The notes: generated from the letters alone by a model not told the origin. DNA of 64,000 nucleotides from Pontibacter roseus DSM 17521 (GCF_000373265.1 NZ_KB890762.1:429705-493704), one strand, 5' to 3'. Counted from the stretch's first letter, positions 32,800 to 43,607 are shown. Numbers and translations: made by a program.

Positions 32800-35232
32800 T
32801 TATTTTTTTGGGCTGGCCGCCTTTTTGGCGGCAGGCTTCTTGGATGCTGGCTTTTTCTTAGCTGCCGGCTTTTTGGCTGCAGGTTTCTTCTCGGCAGTCG
32901 CCGCCTCTGTTTTCTTTTTGAAACCGCCACGGCCTTTTTTCTCTGGTGTCTGCTCTGCCAGGTCCAGGCATTCCTGCAGCGTCAGCTCGGCCGGCTCTTT
33001 GCCTTTCGGAATCTTCACGTTCTTCTTGCCGACCACGATGTAGGGGCCATACCTTCCGTTAAGCACCTGTACCTCCGGATTTTCCGGGAAGTCCTTTATC
33101 AGCTTTTCTGCGTCGGCTTTGCGTTTGGCCTCTATCAGCGCAATAGCCTCTTCTGCCGTCACTGTATGCGGGTCCATGTTCTTTGGCAAGGAGTAGAACT
33201 TGCTGCTGTGGCTGATGTAGGGACCAAAGCGACCAATGGCGGCTTTCATCTCCTTGTCTTCGTAAACACCCACAATGCGCGGCAGTTTGAAGAGCTCCAG
33301 GGCATCCTCCAGGGTCAGGCTTTCCAGGAACTGTCCTTTGCGCAGGCTGGCATACGCTGGTTTCTCCCCAGTTTCTGTGTTTTCCTCGCCTAGTTGCACA
33401 AAAGGACCGTAACGGCCCAGTTTGGCTATTATTTTCTGCCCCGACACCGGGTCTATACCTATCTCACGAGCACCCGATACGTCGGCCCGGTTGATGCTCT
33501 CACTGCTCTCGATGCGCTGGTGGAATTTCTCGTAGAACTTCTCCAGCATATGTTCCCATACCTGCTGCCCTTGGGCTATTTCGTCAAATTCAGCTTCTAC
33601 GCGGGCTGTAAAGGAATAGTCAATCACGTTCGGGAAATGCTCCACCAGGAAATCATTCACCACCATGGCCATGTCCGTCGGGAACAGCTTGCTCTTTTCG
33701 GCACCGGTCATCTCTGTCTTGGTTTGGCTTGATATCTGGTCCTTCTGCAAGGTCAGTACCCGGTACGGGCGCTCTTTCCCTTCGCGACTGTCTTTCTCCA
33801 CATAACCTCGCTTTTGAATAGTAGAGATAGTAGGAGCGTAGGTAGACGGACGACCAATTCCCATTTCCTCCAGCTTCTTCACCAGGCTGGCCTCGGTATA
33901 CCTGGGGGCAGGGCGGGAATAACGCTGCGTGGCCTGCATCTGGCGCAGGTTCAGTTGCTGACCGATACTCAGCGGCGGCAGCATACCTTTCACATCCTCG
34001 TCACCGCCTTCTTCATCGTCTTTAGACTCTATGTATACCTTCAGGAAGCCTTCAAATTTGATGACTTCCCCGGTAGCCACTAATTTCTCCGGCTGGGTAG
34101 AGATGTCAATTGTGGCAGTGGTTTTCTCTATTTCTGCGTCTGCCATCTGAGAGGCGATGGCGCGCTTCCAAATCAGCTCGTACAGACGCTGCTCATTTCG
34201 GTCGCTGCTCACATTTAGCGCTCCGAAATCAGTGGGGCGTATGGCTTCGTGCGCTTCCTGAGCCGAAGCGGACTTGGTCTTGAAACGGCGCGTCTTCACG
34301 AAGCGCTCCCCAAATGACTTAGTAATGGCAGCAGAGGCTCCTTGAATGGCTTCCTCAGAAAGGTTCAAGGAGTCCGTACGCATATAGGATATCTTACCGG
34401 CCTCGTAAAGACGCTGGGCCACCGTCATGGTCTGTGCAACCGAGAAGGACAGTTTCCGGCTGGCTTCCTGCTGCAGGGTAGAGGTGGTAAAGGGTGGGGC
34501 AGGACTGCGTTTGAGCGGCTTGGTCTCCAGGTTGCCAATGGTGTAGCTGGCCCCTATGCAACGCTGCAGAAAGGCCTGCGCCTCTTCTTCTGTCTTGAAT
34601 TTAGCAGGGAGTTCAGCCTCCAGGTTCTTGCCGCCTACTTCAAACTGTGCGTTTATACGGAAGGCTGCTTCCGCCTTGAAACGCTCAATCTCGCGCTCGC
34701 GCTCCACCACCAGGCGTACCGCCACGGATTGCACGCGTCCGGCTGAGAGCCCGGTCTTGATTTTCTTCCAAAGCACCGGTGACAGCTCAAAACCTACAAG
34801 CCGGTCAAGTACACGGCGTGCTTGCTGCGCATTCACCAAATCCATGTCAATGCCGCGTGGTGAACTGATGGCGTTAATGATGGCGTTTTTAGTTATCTCA
34901 CGAAATACGATTCGCCTTGTTTTGGCCGCCGTCAGGTCCAGTGCCTCGGTCAGGTGCCACGAAATGGCTTCTCCTTCGCGGTCATCGTCCGATGCTAGCC
35001 AGACCATCTCCGCCTCCTTGGCCAGTTTCTTCAACTGCGATACTACCTCTTTCTTATCGCTCGAAATGACATAGGTTGGCTTAAAATTGTTTTTTATATC
35101 AATGGCATTGTTGTCCTTAGGCAGGTCCCGCACATGGCCGAAGCTGGATTTCACCACAAAATCTTTCCCCAGATACCCTTCAATCGTTTTAGCCTTGGCA
35201 GGCGACTCGACAATAACTAAGTTTTTAATCAT
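32800..35232 (-). CDS. topA: DNA topoisomerase I
   Basis: An 810-residue type IA topoisomerase that relaxes negative supercoils. The Toprim domain starts LVIVESPAKAKTIEGYLG and has WLASDDDREGEAISWHL; the active-site Tyr is in SYMRTDSLNLS near residue 284. Instead of Cys zinc ribbons, the C-terminal part has three short topo_C-like units marked GRYGPFVQLG, GRFGPYISH and GRYGPYIVVG. The last 45 residues are Lys/Ala/Pro repeats (KKPAAKKPAAKK), a tail likely to bind DNA non-specifically. It is monocistronic with its own terminator. Confidence 0.96.
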   Translation of the reverse strand: MIKNLVIVESPAKAKTIEGYLGKDFVVKSSFGHVRDLPKDNNAIDIKNNFKPTYVISSDKKEVVSQLKKLAKEAEMVWLASDDDREGEAISWHLTEALDLTAAKTRRIVFREITKNAIINAISSPRGIDMDLVNAQQARRVLDRLVGFELSPVLWKKIKTGLSAGRVQSVAVRLVVEREREIERFKAEAAFRINAQFEVGGKNLEAELPAKFKTEEEAQAFLQRCIGASYTIGNLETKPLKRSPAPPFTTSTLQQEASRKLSFSVAQTMTVAQRLYEAGKISYMRTDSLNLSEEAIQGASAAITKSFGERFVKTRRFKTKSASAQEAHEAIRPTDFGALNVSSDRNEQRLYELIWKRAIASQMADAEIEKTTATIDISTQPEKLVATGEVIKFEGFLKVYIESKDDEEGGDEDVKGMLPPLSIGQQLNLRQMQATQRYSRPAPRYTEASLVKKLEEMGIGRPSTYAPTISTIQKRGYVEKDSREGKERPYRVLTLQKDQISSQTKTEMTGAEKSKLFPTDMAMVVNDFLVEHFPNVIDYSFTARVEAEFDEIAQGQQVWEHMLEKFYEKFHQRIESSESINRADVSGAREIGIDPVSGQKIIAKLGRYGPFVQLGEENTETGEKPAYASLRKGQFLESLTLEDALELFKLPRIVGVYEDKEMKAAIGRFGPYISHSSKFYSLPKNMDPHTVTAEEAIALIEAKRKADAEKLIKDFPENPEVQVLNGRYGPYIVVGKKNVKIPKGKEPAELTLQECLDLAEQTPEKKGRGGFKKKTEAATAEKKPAAKKPAAKKKPASKKPAAKKAASPKK

Positions 35233-35340
35233 TCTGTATGTTTAGAGGCAGTTCAATTCGATTTTGCCCAAAGTTCAAATTTTTTTTCAAACAAATACAA
35301 CCTGAATTTGATAACATAGGTTTAACAGGCAATCATTCAT

Positions 35341-35369
35341 TTTGAAGTAAGACTTATTTAGTAGCTTTA
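35341..35369 (+). promoter_or_regulatory. Bacteroidota-type promoter candidate for the SixA-like gene
   Basis: TTTG at 35341-35344 and TAGCTTTA at 35362-35369 (one mismatch to TAnnTTTG) are 17 bases apart, close to the usual spacing. Transcription would start about 25 bases before the ATG at 35401. Confidence 0.4.
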
Positions 35370-35400
35370 AAAGTACTATACGAACCTCTTTTTGTTTTAT

Positions 35401-35889
35401 ATGCAAAGATTGTTAGTCATCTGCCGGCACGCTGAAACCAACGACCCTTATCCGCTGCAGCCAGATTTCGAGCGCGAGTTGACACGGCATGGCATACATC
35501 AGGCACATGCCACTGGCCAATGGATACGTGATAAGTATCAGAAGATAGGTGCTTTGTTAGCAAGCCCGGCACGCCGGGCTAACGCGACGGCCTGTCTCAT
35601 AGCTGCTAAGGTCTACTTTGATGAAGAAAACATCAACTATCTCCCCGAGTTGTATAACGCACGCGAGAACATCCTTTTCGAAACCCTGAGCCAATTACCT
35701 GATGCTGTCTCCAAGGTGGTGCTGGTGGGCCATAACCCTGGCATTACGCGCCTCGCCCGAGCCCTCACTGACGAGCACATCGGTTACTTGGAGCCCGCCG
35801 CAGCCATCGCCATCAGTTTGGAGTTGCCCTCATGGGAGGACGTATACCTAGTAACCGGCAAGATAGACAACCAATTTGAGATAGAGTAG
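35401..35889 (+). CDS. SixA-type histidine phosphatase family protein
   Basis: A 162-residue histidine-phosphatase (RHG) family protein. VICRHAETND (residues 6-15) holds the phosphorylated His and a conserved Arg; a second catalytic His is in LVGHNPGITRLA near residue 107, and SPARRANATA holds another Arg. E. coli SixA removes phosphate from a phosphohistidine of the nitrogen phosphotransferase system. Here the partner is unknown; the gene lies 91 bases before a ParA and chemosensory operon, so a link to phospho-His signalling is possible but unproven. The ATG at 35401 is preferred over an in-frame TTG at 35392. Confidence 0.85.
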   Translation: MQRLLVICRHAETNDPYPLQPDFERELTRHGIHQAHATGQWIRDKYQKIGALLASPARRANATACLIAAKVYFDEENINYLPELYNARENILFETLSQLPDAVSKVVLVGHNPGITRLARALTDEHIGYLEPAAAIAISLELPSWEDVYLVTGKIDNQFEIE

Positions 35890-35980
35890 GAAGCTAAATT
35901 GGTAGATGAGCTATTTATTCCAGAATTTTTGATAGTTTTATCAGCTCAACAGCCTTCTAAGCTTTTATTGTTGCATCTGC

Positions 35981-36727
35981 ATGAAAACAAAGATAGTAGC
36001 CGTCATCAACCAGAAGGGCGGCACTGGTAAAACCACTACGACCATCAACCTGGGGAGCGCCCTCAGCAAACTTGGTCACAAGGTGCTTCTGCTTGACCTG
36101 GACCCACAAAGCAACCTTTCCTATTCGCTTGCTGTTTCCTCTCCAGATGCCACTTTGGCCGAGGCCTTCCTGGGCAGTAAATCCATGCAGGAGATACTGG
36201 TGCAGAAAGACGGAATTTGGGTAGCTCCCGGTTCCAATGAGCTGGTTGATGTGGAGATATCCCTCGTCTCTCAGCCGGACCGCGAGAAGTTCCTGAAAAC
36301 CCTGCTTTCTGAGGTCAAAGGCTTCGATTATGTGCTGATAGACTGTCCGCCTTCCCTCTCGGTTCTGACGCTCAACGCACTTACAGCTGCCCATGAGGTT
36401 CTTATACCTTTGCAAATGGAGGTGCTAACCTTGCAAGGGCTTGACCAGATTATGAATACTATTAATAAGGTTCAAAAGGCATTTAACCCGAAACTCAAAA
36501 TAAAAGGCATCGTAGTGGTGATGTTTGATGTCAGAAGGAAGCTAAGCCTGGAGGTGTTGGAGTACCTGCGGGAGAATGTGAAAGAGAAGATTTTCGACAG
36601 CCAGATACGCCTCAACGTCAAGTTGGCCGAGGCCCCGTCTTTCGGGAAGAGTGTGCTGGACTATGATGGTACCTCAAACGGGGCAAAAGACTATAAAGCA
36701 TTGGCAGTTGAATTCAGCAACGCCTAG
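35981..36727 (+). CDS. ParA-family ATPase next to the chemosensory operon
   Basis: A 248-residue MinD/ParA ATPase. The deviant Walker A is NQKGGTGKTTTTIN (residues 10-23), A' is LLLDLDPQSNLSY, and Walker B is YVLIDCPPSLSVL near residue 116. No parB or parS-like gene follows. Instead the next gene is the giant cytoplasmic receptor. ParA relatives such as ParC of Vibrio and PpfA of Rhodobacter position chemosensory arrays, so this one probably segregates the array made from the downstream genes. The 145-base gap to the receptor shows no terminator. Confidence 0.88.
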   Translation: MKTKIVAVINQKGGTGKTTTTINLGSALSKLGHKVLLLDLDPQSNLSYSLAVSSPDATLAEAFLGSKSMQEILVQKDGIWVAPGSNELVDVEISLVSQPDREKFLKTLLSEVKGFDYVLIDCPPSLSVLTLNALTAAHEVLIPLQMEVLTLQGLDQIMNTINKVQKAFNPKLKIKGIVVVMFDVRRKLSLEVLEYLRENVKEKIFDSQIRLNVKLAEAPSFGKSVLDYDGTSNGAKDYKALAVEFSNA

Positions 36728-36872
36728 TTATCTAATGAATAGTATTGCTATCAATCACAATAAATGACTAAATTGCAATAATATTCTGTACGCAATGGCT
36801 CCTCTCATTGGAGGTTTGAATTGATGAGAAGGATTCATACTTATTGCTACTACCTTACACAACCCTATACAT

Positions 36873-39800
36873 ATGGCCCTAGGTAAAAATTTGAAGCTGA
36901 GCAAAGACAAGCTCATTAGTGACGTAGAAACCAGCCAACCCAAGCAAGCAGCTGCCCCCAAAGCCAAGTCCAGGGCAATGGAAGAGGCTGCAGCTCCTAC
37001 CGCACGCGTGGTAGAGCAGGCGGAGCCGGCAGAAGAGACAGCAAACCCTCCCGTATCTCCTGCACCGGAACCAACCGTCGCCAAAAAATCATATGGTAAC
37101 ACATCGCTCCCAGCCAGGAATGGGCAGAATGGCAAAGCTACACGCAAGCAGGTACTGCCTTCTAACCCCGAATATATTGGCGAGCAGCTGAACAAGGTGC
37201 TCTATGCCCTTGATGCCTTCAAGAAAGGTGATATTTCTGTTCGTCTGACGAAACAGAACGAAGATATTTTCGCTGAAATCGCCGAAGCCTATAACTCAAT
37301 GGTGGAGATGATTGGCGGCGTAGGCGGGGAAGTATCCCGTATTTCTAAGGTTGCCGGAGTAGAGGGTAACCTTAAGGCCAGGGCATCAGCCGAAAACGCT
37401 TCCGGTTTCTGGAAGGACATGATTAACAACATCAATGGTCTAGTAGACTCCATCGCGGTTCCGGTACTAGAAGTGGGCAAGGTACTGAAGAACATCTCGC
37501 GGGGCAATCTGGATGAGACGTTCCAAATCCCTGTTTCCGGTGACTTCAAGGTCATGGCCGAGACCATCAACCGTACCATTGATAACCTGAACCTGTTTGC
37601 AGGGGAAGTAACCCGTGTGGCACTTGAGGTAGGTACCGAAGGTAAACTCGGTGGTCAGGCATCTGTTCCGAACGTAGCCGGTGTATGGAAAGACCTGACA
37701 GATAATGTAAATACGATGGCCTCCAACCTGACCTCTCAGGTGCGAGACATTTCCAATGTGGCCACTGCGGTGGCAAAAGGAAATCTGGCGCAGAAAGTAT
37801 CAGTGGATGTGCGCGGTGAGTTTGCCCAGCTGAAGGATAACATGAACCAGATGGTGGACTCGCTCAACATTTTTGCTGACGAGGTAACCCGTGTGGCCCG
37901 TGAATACGGAACGGAGGGACGTCTCGGCGGTCAGGCCAAGGTGCCGAACGTAGGTGGTGTATGGAAGGACCTCACCGACAACGTGAACACCATGGCCTCC
38001 AACTTAACCTCTCAGATGCGTGACATTGCAAACGTATCTACAGCGGTAGCGAAGGGCGATTTGACCCAGAAAATCACGGTGAACGTGCGTGGTGAAATGG
38101 CAGAACTGAAGGACATCATCAACCAGATGGTGGACTCTCTGAATATCTTCGCTGGTGAGGTAACACGAGTTGCCCGTGAGGTGGGAACAGAGGGTAAACT
38201 GGGTGGCCAGGCTGCTGTTCCAAATGTGGAAGGTACCTGGAAGGAACTCACCGATAATGTGAACCTCATGGCTGGTAACCTGACGCTGCAGGTGCGTGAC
38301 ATCGCTGAGGTAGCGACTGCCGTGGCGAAAGGCGACCTGACCCAGAAAGTGTCGGTGGATGTGAAGGGTGAACTGGGTGACCTCAAGGATATCCTGAATG
38401 AAATGGTGGACCGACTGAACGTATTTGGCGCGGAAGTAACCCGTGTTGCGCGTGAAGTGGGTACAGAAGGTATACTAGGCGGTCAGGCCAACGTGCCCAA
38501 CGTGGCCGGTATCTGGAAAGAACTGACTGACAATGTGAACTACATGGCCAGTAACCTGACGCTCCAAGTGCGTGACATCGCCAATGTGGCGACCGCTGTG
38601 GCGAAAGGCGATTTGAGCCAGAAAATCACGGTGAACGTACGAGGTGAACTGGCTGACCTGAAGGAGAACCTTAACCAGATGGTCGATTCCCTGAACATCT
38701 TCGCCGATGAGGTGACCCGTGTGGCCCGTGAAGTGGGTACGGAAGGACGTCTCGGCGGTCAGGCATCAGTGCCTAATGTAGGCGGGGTATGGAAGGACCT
38801 CACCGACAACGTGAACACCATGGCCTCCAACTTGACCCTTCAGGTACGTGATATTGCCAATGTGGCGACGGCAGTGGCCAAGGGCAACCTGACCCAGAAA
38901 GTGTCTGTGGATGTGAAAGGTGAGTTGAATGAGCTGAAGGAGAACATGAACCGCATGGTGGACTCGCTCAATATATTTGCTGGTGAAGTAACCCGTGTAG
39001 CACTCGAAGTAGGTACAGACGGAAAATTAGGAGGTCAGGCTGCAGTGCCAAATGTAGGTGGCGTATGGAAAGACCTGACAGATAATGTGAATACCATGGC
39101 CTCTAACCTGACAACGCAGGTGCGAGGTATAGCAAAAGTGGCAACCGCTGTGGCCAAGGGCGACCTAAGCCAGAAGATAACAGTAGAAGCAAGAGGCGAA
39201 ATTCTGGACCTGAAGGAGAACCTCAACCAGATGGTGGACTCGCTCAATATATTCGGTGATGAGGTAACGCGTGTAGCCCGTGAAGTGGGAACGGAAGGTA
39301 AACTGGGTGGTCAAGCCAACGTGCCAAACGTGGCCGGTACCTGGAAGGACCTGACCGACAACGTAAACTACATGGCCAGCAACTTGACCTCTCAAGTGCG
39401 AGACATTGCCAAAGTAGCGACCGCGGTGGCGAAAGGCGATTTGAGCCAGAAGATAACAGTAGAGGCACGCGGCGAACTCCTCGATTTGAAGGAGAACCTT
39501 AACCAGATGGTGGATTCCCTGAACATCTTCGCCGATGAGGTAACACGGGTTGCCCGCGAGGTGGGAACAGAAGGTCGTCTGGGTGGCCAGGCCAACGTGC
39601 CAAAAGTACGCGGTACCTGGAAAGAATTGACCGACAATGTGAACACCATGGCCAGTAACCTGACATTGCAGGTACGCGACATCGCTAAGGTGGCGACGGC
39701 TGTGGCCAAGGGTGACCTGACCCAGAAAGTGTCTGTGGATGTGAAGGGTGAACTGGGAGAGTTGAAGGAGAACATGAACCGCATGGTGGATTCCCTGAAC

Positions 39801-41432
39801 ATCTTCGCTGGTGAGGTAACCCGTGTGGCGCTTGAGGTAGGTACCGAGGGTAAGCTAGGCGGACAGGCCAACGTGCCAAACGTGGCGGGTGTATGGAAAG
39901 ATTTGACCGACAACGTAAACACCATGGCCTCCAACCTGACAACGCAGGTACGAGGTATAGTGAAAGTAGTAACCGCAGTGTCAAAAGGTGACCTGACCCA
40001 GAAACTGACCCTCGAAGCAAGAGGTGAGGTGGCAGAACTGGCTGATACCATCAACACGATGGTGATTGACCTGAACCGATTGGCTGGTGAGGTAAGCCGT
40101 GTGGCGAGAGTTGCCGGTGTGGAAGGAAAACTGACTGAGCGTGCTACCTTACAGGGTGTAGGCGGAAGCTGGAAAGAGCTGGTAGATACGCTGAACGACT
40201 TGCTGGAGTCCATCGTGACGCCTGTCTTGGAAGTATCGCGCGTAGTGCGTGCCATTTCCGAAGGTGACCTTACCCAGAAAGTAGAGGCGCACACCGCCGG
40301 GGATATCCTGGACATGGCCAATGCCCTAAATCTAGCAGTGGATAACCTGAACGCGCTATTGGGTGAAATCAATGATTCTTCACTCGTAGTGGGAAGCTCC
40401 TCAGAGGAGATGGCCGGAAAAGGGTTGGAGATGAACCGCGTAACACTAGATGTTGCATTGGCAATGCAGCAAATGGCGGAAGGTGCACAGAACCAAGCTC
40501 TTAAGACTGACCAGGCCTTCAAGTTGATTGAAGAAATCATGAAAACTACGAAGGATACAGCCGCTCGTGCGGAAGTAGTGAATAAATCAGCCACGTTGGG
40601 TGAAGAAACTTCACAGCTTGGTTTGAAAACGGTAGCGGAAGTGGTGAAGAACATGGAAGAGATTTCCAGCTCTGCTTCGCTCACCTCTAAGACCATTGAA
40701 GTATTAAGTGTACGCTCCCAGGAAATATCCAAATCACTGGGTGTTATCACGGACATCGCAGCCCAAACCAACTTGCTTGCCTTAAACGCTGCCATTGAGG
40801 CCGCCCGTGCCGGTGAGGCAGGTAGAGGTTTTGCTGTTGTAGCCGAGGAAATCAGAAAACTGGCAGAGGGTTCTCGCAAGTCGGCTAGTGAAATTGCCAC
40901 GCTGGTAGAGGACGTGAAAAAAGATACGGCTTCAGCTGCTACGGCGATTTCGACTATGGAAGGCCGCGTGTTGAAAGGAAAGAACGCTACGTTTGAGGCT
41001 TCTGGAGCCTTTAAGAACATTGCTGCATCCAGTGGCGAGACGCTCCGATCTGCACAGGACATCCTGACAGCAACTGAGGTACAGAAGTCATCGATTGGTG
41101 ATGTAGTAAAGTATGTGGAAGAGGTGGTAGCCATCGCTGAGCAGACTGCCTCTGGTACGCAGCAGGTAGCGAGCACAGCCAAGCAACTCTCCACCTCCAT
41201 GCAGGAACTGACTTCATCTTCGCAGAACCTGAACGACATTGCGGCGGACCTGCAAATCAGTATATCGGCCTTCAAGCTGGTAGATGGAAACCTGGTATTC
41301 AATCACAGCAACAACAACCGCAGGCTTACTTCAGTGGCTGCACGGGGCAAGCATGTAAAGTCAATCAGCGGTAACGCCAGGTTAGCGACAGGCCCTATGA
41401 GCCACCGAAACGCAGAGGGGAATGTTAAATAA
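36873..41432 (+). CDS. giant soluble chemoreceptor with a long poly-HAMP array
   Basis: A 1519-residue methyl-accepting protein with no membrane segment or signal peptide. Residues 1-95 are Ala/Pro/Lys-rich and look disordered. Residues 100-244 are divergent HAMP-like units. Residues 245-1072 are nine nearly identical 92-residue units (each EVTRVA, then [30 protein letters not shown]), and residues 1073-1164 are a tenth divergent unit. The remainder is a signalling hairpin with the tip [20 protein letters not shown] and [16 protein letters not shown]. The repeat type resembles the HAMP arrays of fungal group III (Nik1-type) histidine kinases. No ligand-binding domain or CheR-binding pentapeptide is evident. 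It heads the cheW-cheY-cheB-cheA-cheC operon. Confidence 0.92.
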   Translation: MALGKNLKLSKDKLISDVETSQPKQAAAPKAKSRAMEEAAAPTARVVEQAEPAEETANPPVSPAPEPTVAKKSYGNTSLPARNGQNGKATRKQVLPSNPEYIGEQLNKVLYALDAFKKGDISVRLTKQNEDIFAEIAEAYNSMVEMIGGVGGEVSRISKVAGVEGNLKARASAENASGFWKDMINNINGLVDSIAVPVLEVGKVLKNISRGNLDETFQIPVSGDFKVMAETINRTIDNLNLFAGEVTRVALEVGTEGKLGGQASVPNVAGVWKDLTDNVNTMASNLTSQVRDISNVATAVAKGNLAQKVSVDVRGEFAQLKDNMNQMVDSLNIFADEVTRVAREYGTEGRLGGQAKVPNVGGVWKDLTDNVNTMASNLTSQMRDIANVSTAVAKGDLTQKITVNVRGEMAELKDIINQMVDSLNIFAGEVTRVAREVGTEGKLGGQAAVPNVEGTWKELTDNVNLMAGNLTLQVRDIAEVATAVAKGDLTQKVSVDVKGELGDLKDILNEMVDRLNVFGAEVTRVAREVGTEGILGGQANVPNVAGIWKELTDNVNYMASNLTLQVRDIANVATAVAKGDLSQKITVNVRGELADLKENLNQMVDSLNIFADEVTRVAREVGTEGRLGGQASVPNVGGVWKDLTDNVNTMASNLTLQVRDIANVATAVAKGNLTQKVSVDVKGELNELKENMNRMVDSLNIFAGEVTRVALEVGTDGKLGGQAAVPNVGGVWKDLTDNVNTMASNLTTQVRGIAKVATAVAKGDLSQKITVEARGEILDLKENLNQMVDSLNIFGDEVTRVAREVGTEGKLGGQANVPNVAGTWKDLTDNVNYMASNLTSQVRDIAKVATAVAKGDLSQKITVEARGELLDLKENLNQMVDSLNIFADEVTRVAREVGTEGRLGGQANVPKVRGTWKELTDNVNTMASNLTLQVRDIAKVATAVAKGDLTQKVSVDVKGELGELKENMNRMVDSLNIFAGEVTRVALEVGTEGKLGGQANVPNVAGVWKDLTDNVNTMASNLTTQVRGIVKVVTAVSKGDLTQKLTLEARGEVAELADTINTMVIDLNRLAGEVSRVARVAGVEGKLTERATLQGVGGSWKELVDTLNDLLESIVTPVLEVSRVVRAISEGDLTQKVEAHTAGDILDMANALNLAVDNLNALLGEINDSSLVVGSSSEEMAGKGLEMNRVTLDVALAMQQMAEGAQNQALKTDQAFKLIEEIMKTTKDTAARAEVVNKSATLGEETSQLGLKTVAEVVKNMEEISSSASLTSKTIEVLSVRSQEISKSLGVITDIAAQTNLLALNAAIEAARAGEAGRGFAVVAEEIRKLAEGSRKSASEIATLVEDVKKDTASAATAISTMEGRVLKGKNATFEASGAFKNIAASSGETLRSAQDILTATEVQKSSIGDVVKYVEEVVAIAEQTASGTQQVASTAKQLSTSMQELTSSSQNLNDIAADLQISISAFKLVDGNLVFNHSNNNRRLTSVAARGKHVKSISGNARLATGPMSHRNAEGNVK
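37605..40088 (+). repeat. nine tandem 276-bp coding repeats (HAMP units)
   Basis: Measured from the conserved Glu codon of EVTRVA, units begin at 37605, 37881 and every 276 bases to 39813, with no insertions or deletions; a divergent tenth begins at 40089. Identity is visible at DNA level as well as protein level, implying recent duplication or gene conversion. Each 92-residue unit probably contains two HAMP modules, as proposed for the fungal homologues. Confidence 0.93.
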
Positions 41433-41447
41433 CAGGCTTTCTGAGAG

Positions 41448-42035
41448 ATGAAGGATAAGAGTAAGAAGAAAGAAGAACAACTAGCAGCAGACGCCGTGAC
41501 AACCTCAGCCACCGATGTACAGGAAATAAGCAGCCTGGCAGAGGCCACCAAATCCACTGCAGCCGCGGAAGAGACAATACACCTTATCGTGTTCAAATTG
41601 GGTGCGGAGGAGTATGGCATCAAGATAGAGCAGGTGAAGGAAGTAACCGTGACGCCAAGCGTGACGCGTATGCCCCGCACACCTGATTTTATCAAAGGAG
41701 TTGCCAACATCCGGGGTGATATTATTGCCATCATGGATTTGGAGGAGCGCTTTGGTATACGCCCGGCACCCTTGACAAGTGACCAGAACCCTAATATCAC
41801 CTATACCCTGGTGATTGAGGCAAGGGACTACAGCATCGGGGTGATTGTGCGTGAAGTGCCCCAGTCACTGAACCTCTCCATGGCCAAAATTGACAAGGCG
41901 CCTTCTTTTTTGCAGGACATCAACATCCACGCGAATTATATAGAAGGTATAGCCAAAGTGAACGAACGCCTGATTATCGTGCTGGACATGTACAAGATTC
42001 TGACACAGGATGAGATACAGGAGCTGAAAAGCTAG
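41448..42035 (+). CDS. cheW: chemotaxis coupling protein CheW
   Basis: A 195-residue CheW-domain protein that links receptors to CheA. Residues 1-44 are a charged Lys/Glu/Ala extension; the domain starts LIVFKLGAEEYGIKIEQVKE and has RTPDFIKGVANIRGDIIAIM near residue 80 and YIEGIAKVNERLIIVLDM near the end. It lies 15 bases after the receptor gene and 39 bases before cheY, in the same operon. Confidence 0.95.
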   Translation: MKDKSKKKEEQLAADAVTTSATDVQEISSLAEATKSTAAAEETIHLIVFKLGAEEYGIKIEQVKEVTVTPSVTRMPRTPDFIKGVANIRGDIIAIMDLEERFGIRPAPLTSDQNPNITYTLVIEARDYSIGVIVREVPQSLNLSMAKIDKAPSFLQDINIHANYIEGIAKVNERLIIVLDMYKILTQDEIQELKS

Positions 42036-42074
42036 TTTTAGAATACATAAATAGAAGCTATACTATTATAAGGT

Positions 42075-42437
42075 ATGAAAAGAATTCTGATTGTAGACGA
42101 CTCCTTCTACATGCGCACTATGCTCAAGAACATGCTAACAGATGCAGGGTATGAGATAGTAGGCGAGGCTCCTAACGGACAAACTGCCCTTGAGCTGGCG
42201 AAAGAGACAAAGCCTGACTTGATAACTCTGGATGTTATCCTGCCTGACAACACAGGCCTGGATGTGCTGAAAGGTATAAAAGCCGAGCAGCCGGATATGA
42301 GAGTGATTATTGTGAGTGCTGTTGGCCAGGAGGTAATAGTGAATGAGGCGATGGAATACGGCGCCCTTTCCTACATTGTAAAGCCATTCTCAGAGGAGAA
42401 AGTATTGGAGGTTGTCAAAAAGGCACTCGAAGAGTAG
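42075..42437 (+). CDS. cheY: CheY-like single-domain response regulator
   Basis: A 120-residue receiver with a full phosphorylation site: the acidic pair in ILIVDDSFYMR (Asp8, Asp9), the phosphoacceptor in LITLDVILPD (Asp53), Ser in IIVSAVGQ and Lys in YIVKPFSE. It is the only intact receiver in this operon and so the main phosphate target of CheA. Its output is unknown; Cytophagales usually lack flagella, so targets could be gliding, pili or another process. Confidence 0.93.
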   Translation: MKRILIVDDSFYMRTMLKNMLTDAGYEIVGEAPNGQTALELAKETKPDLITLDVILPDNTGLDVLKGIKAEQPDMRVIIVSAVGQEVIVNEAMEYGALSYIVKPFSEEKVLEVVKKALEE

Positions 42438-42491
42438 TCTATACCTTTGTTAGTAGAAGTACGTTAGGGTTGTCGAGTTAGGGGGTGTACT

Positions 42492-43607
42492 TTGAAAGAG
42501 CAGAAGCATAAACTCAGGGTGCTGCTGGCAGAACGCTCCAGCTATGGTAGGTTAGTGCTTGAGGATATACTGAGTACTGAACCTGATATAGAGGTAGGCG
42601 GACTGGCAGTAGATGGCAATCAGTTGATGGAGCAACTTCAGTCACAGCATGTGGATGTGGTCCTCGCCTCGGCCAGCCTGCGGTACAACAAGCGTCTCTT
42701 CTCTTTTAAACGTGTTTTTAGCGAGCACCCAACGCCCATCATCATGTTGGTGGAAAGAGAAGAGCTGTCGCTGGACTTATTGCATGATGCGATTGATTTA
42801 GGGGTATATAGTGTGATTGTGAAGCCTGAGCCTCAATCCAGGCCAAATTACAGAGGTATAGCGGATGAGATAAGGGAAAAGGTGAGGGCGGTGCGCGAGT
42901 CGGAGTACTGGAATCCGGAAAAGCGGCTGCAAATGCTGGAGGAAGAGGTAAAGCTAGGACAATCTCCTTCGAAAAGGTCGCAATCACAAGCAGTAGATAC
43001 GGTTGTGATTATAGGTGCCTCAACAGGAGGCACGCAAGCAGTGGAGGCAATAGTGAAACAGCTGGATGCTAAACTGAAGGCCTCTGTTCTGGTGGCGCTT
43101 CACTTGCCTGCTAACTTCACGTTAAGCTTTTCGAAGCGTCTGCAGGAATTGACAACACTGCAGGTGGTAGAAGGGCGAAGCGGTTTAGTGCCACAGCCCG
43201 GTAAAATCATAGTGGCTCCTGGCGGGCGAAACATGATTCTGCAGTCCTTCATGGGCAGTGCCAGCAACCTGAAAATAGGCTTCGCTGATGAGGCTGCTTC
43301 CGGTTACGACATGCCTTCAGTGGATTTACTCATGGAGTCAGTCGCTAAAAGTGGTATAAGACGCGTGATAGGTGTAGTATTGACCGGTATGGGAAAGGAC
43401 GGCACGGCCGGAGCTGGAGCCATATTCAAGAGAACTGGTGGCCATGTTGTCGCTCAAAACGAAGAATCATCCGCCATTTTTGGAATGGCAAAGTCCGCCA
43501 TAGAGAGCGGGTATACAAACACGGTGCTGCCACTTTCACAGATAGCATCCTATTTGAACAGGTATGTGGCAGAGCAGCAGGTCAGTTTGACTGACAGTGA
43601 TACATGA
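42492..43607 (+). CDS. cheB: CheB methylesterase with degenerate receiver domain
   Basis: A 371-residue protein with TTG as the start. The C-terminal methylesterase is intact, with Ser in IIGASTGGTQAVEAI (near residue 177), His in ALHLPANFTLSFSKRL and Asp in VVLTGMGKDGTAG. The N-terminal receiver-like domain (residues 8-130) has lost its chemistry: the acidic pair is replaced in VLLAERSSYGR and the phosphoacceptor Asp in DVVLASASLR is Ser. It should therefore not be switched on by CheA in the usual way. It overlaps cheA by ATGA. Confidence 0.9.
   Translation: MKEQKHKLRVLLAERSSYGRLVLEDILSTEPDIEVGGLAVDGNQLMEQLQSQHVDVVLASASLRYNKRLFSFKRVFSEHPTPIIMLVEREELSLDLLHDAIDLGVYSVIVKPEPQSRPNYRGIADEIREKVRAVRESEYWNPEKRLQMLEEEVKLGQSPSKRSQSQAVDTVVIIGASTGGTQAVEAIVKQLDAKLKASVLVALHLPANFTLSFSKRLQELTTLQVVEGRSGLVPQPGKIIVAPGGRNMILQSFMGSASNLKIGFADEAASGYDMPSVDLLMESVAKSGIRRVIGVVLTGMGKDGTAGAGAIFKRTGGHVVAQNEESSAIFGMAKSAIESGYTNTVLPLSQIASYLNRYVAEQQVSLTDSDT

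Noticed and set aside
37605..40088. Tandem repeats as a CRISPR or satellite array
   Set aside because: Units are 276 bp, contiguous without spacers, in one open frame, and encode HAMP-type protein repeats.
39392..41302. 636-codon minus-strand frame opposite the chemoreceptor gene
   Set aside because: It is antisense to a well-supported gene, Ser/Thr-rich and repetitive because the sense strand is repetitive; no family resemblance.
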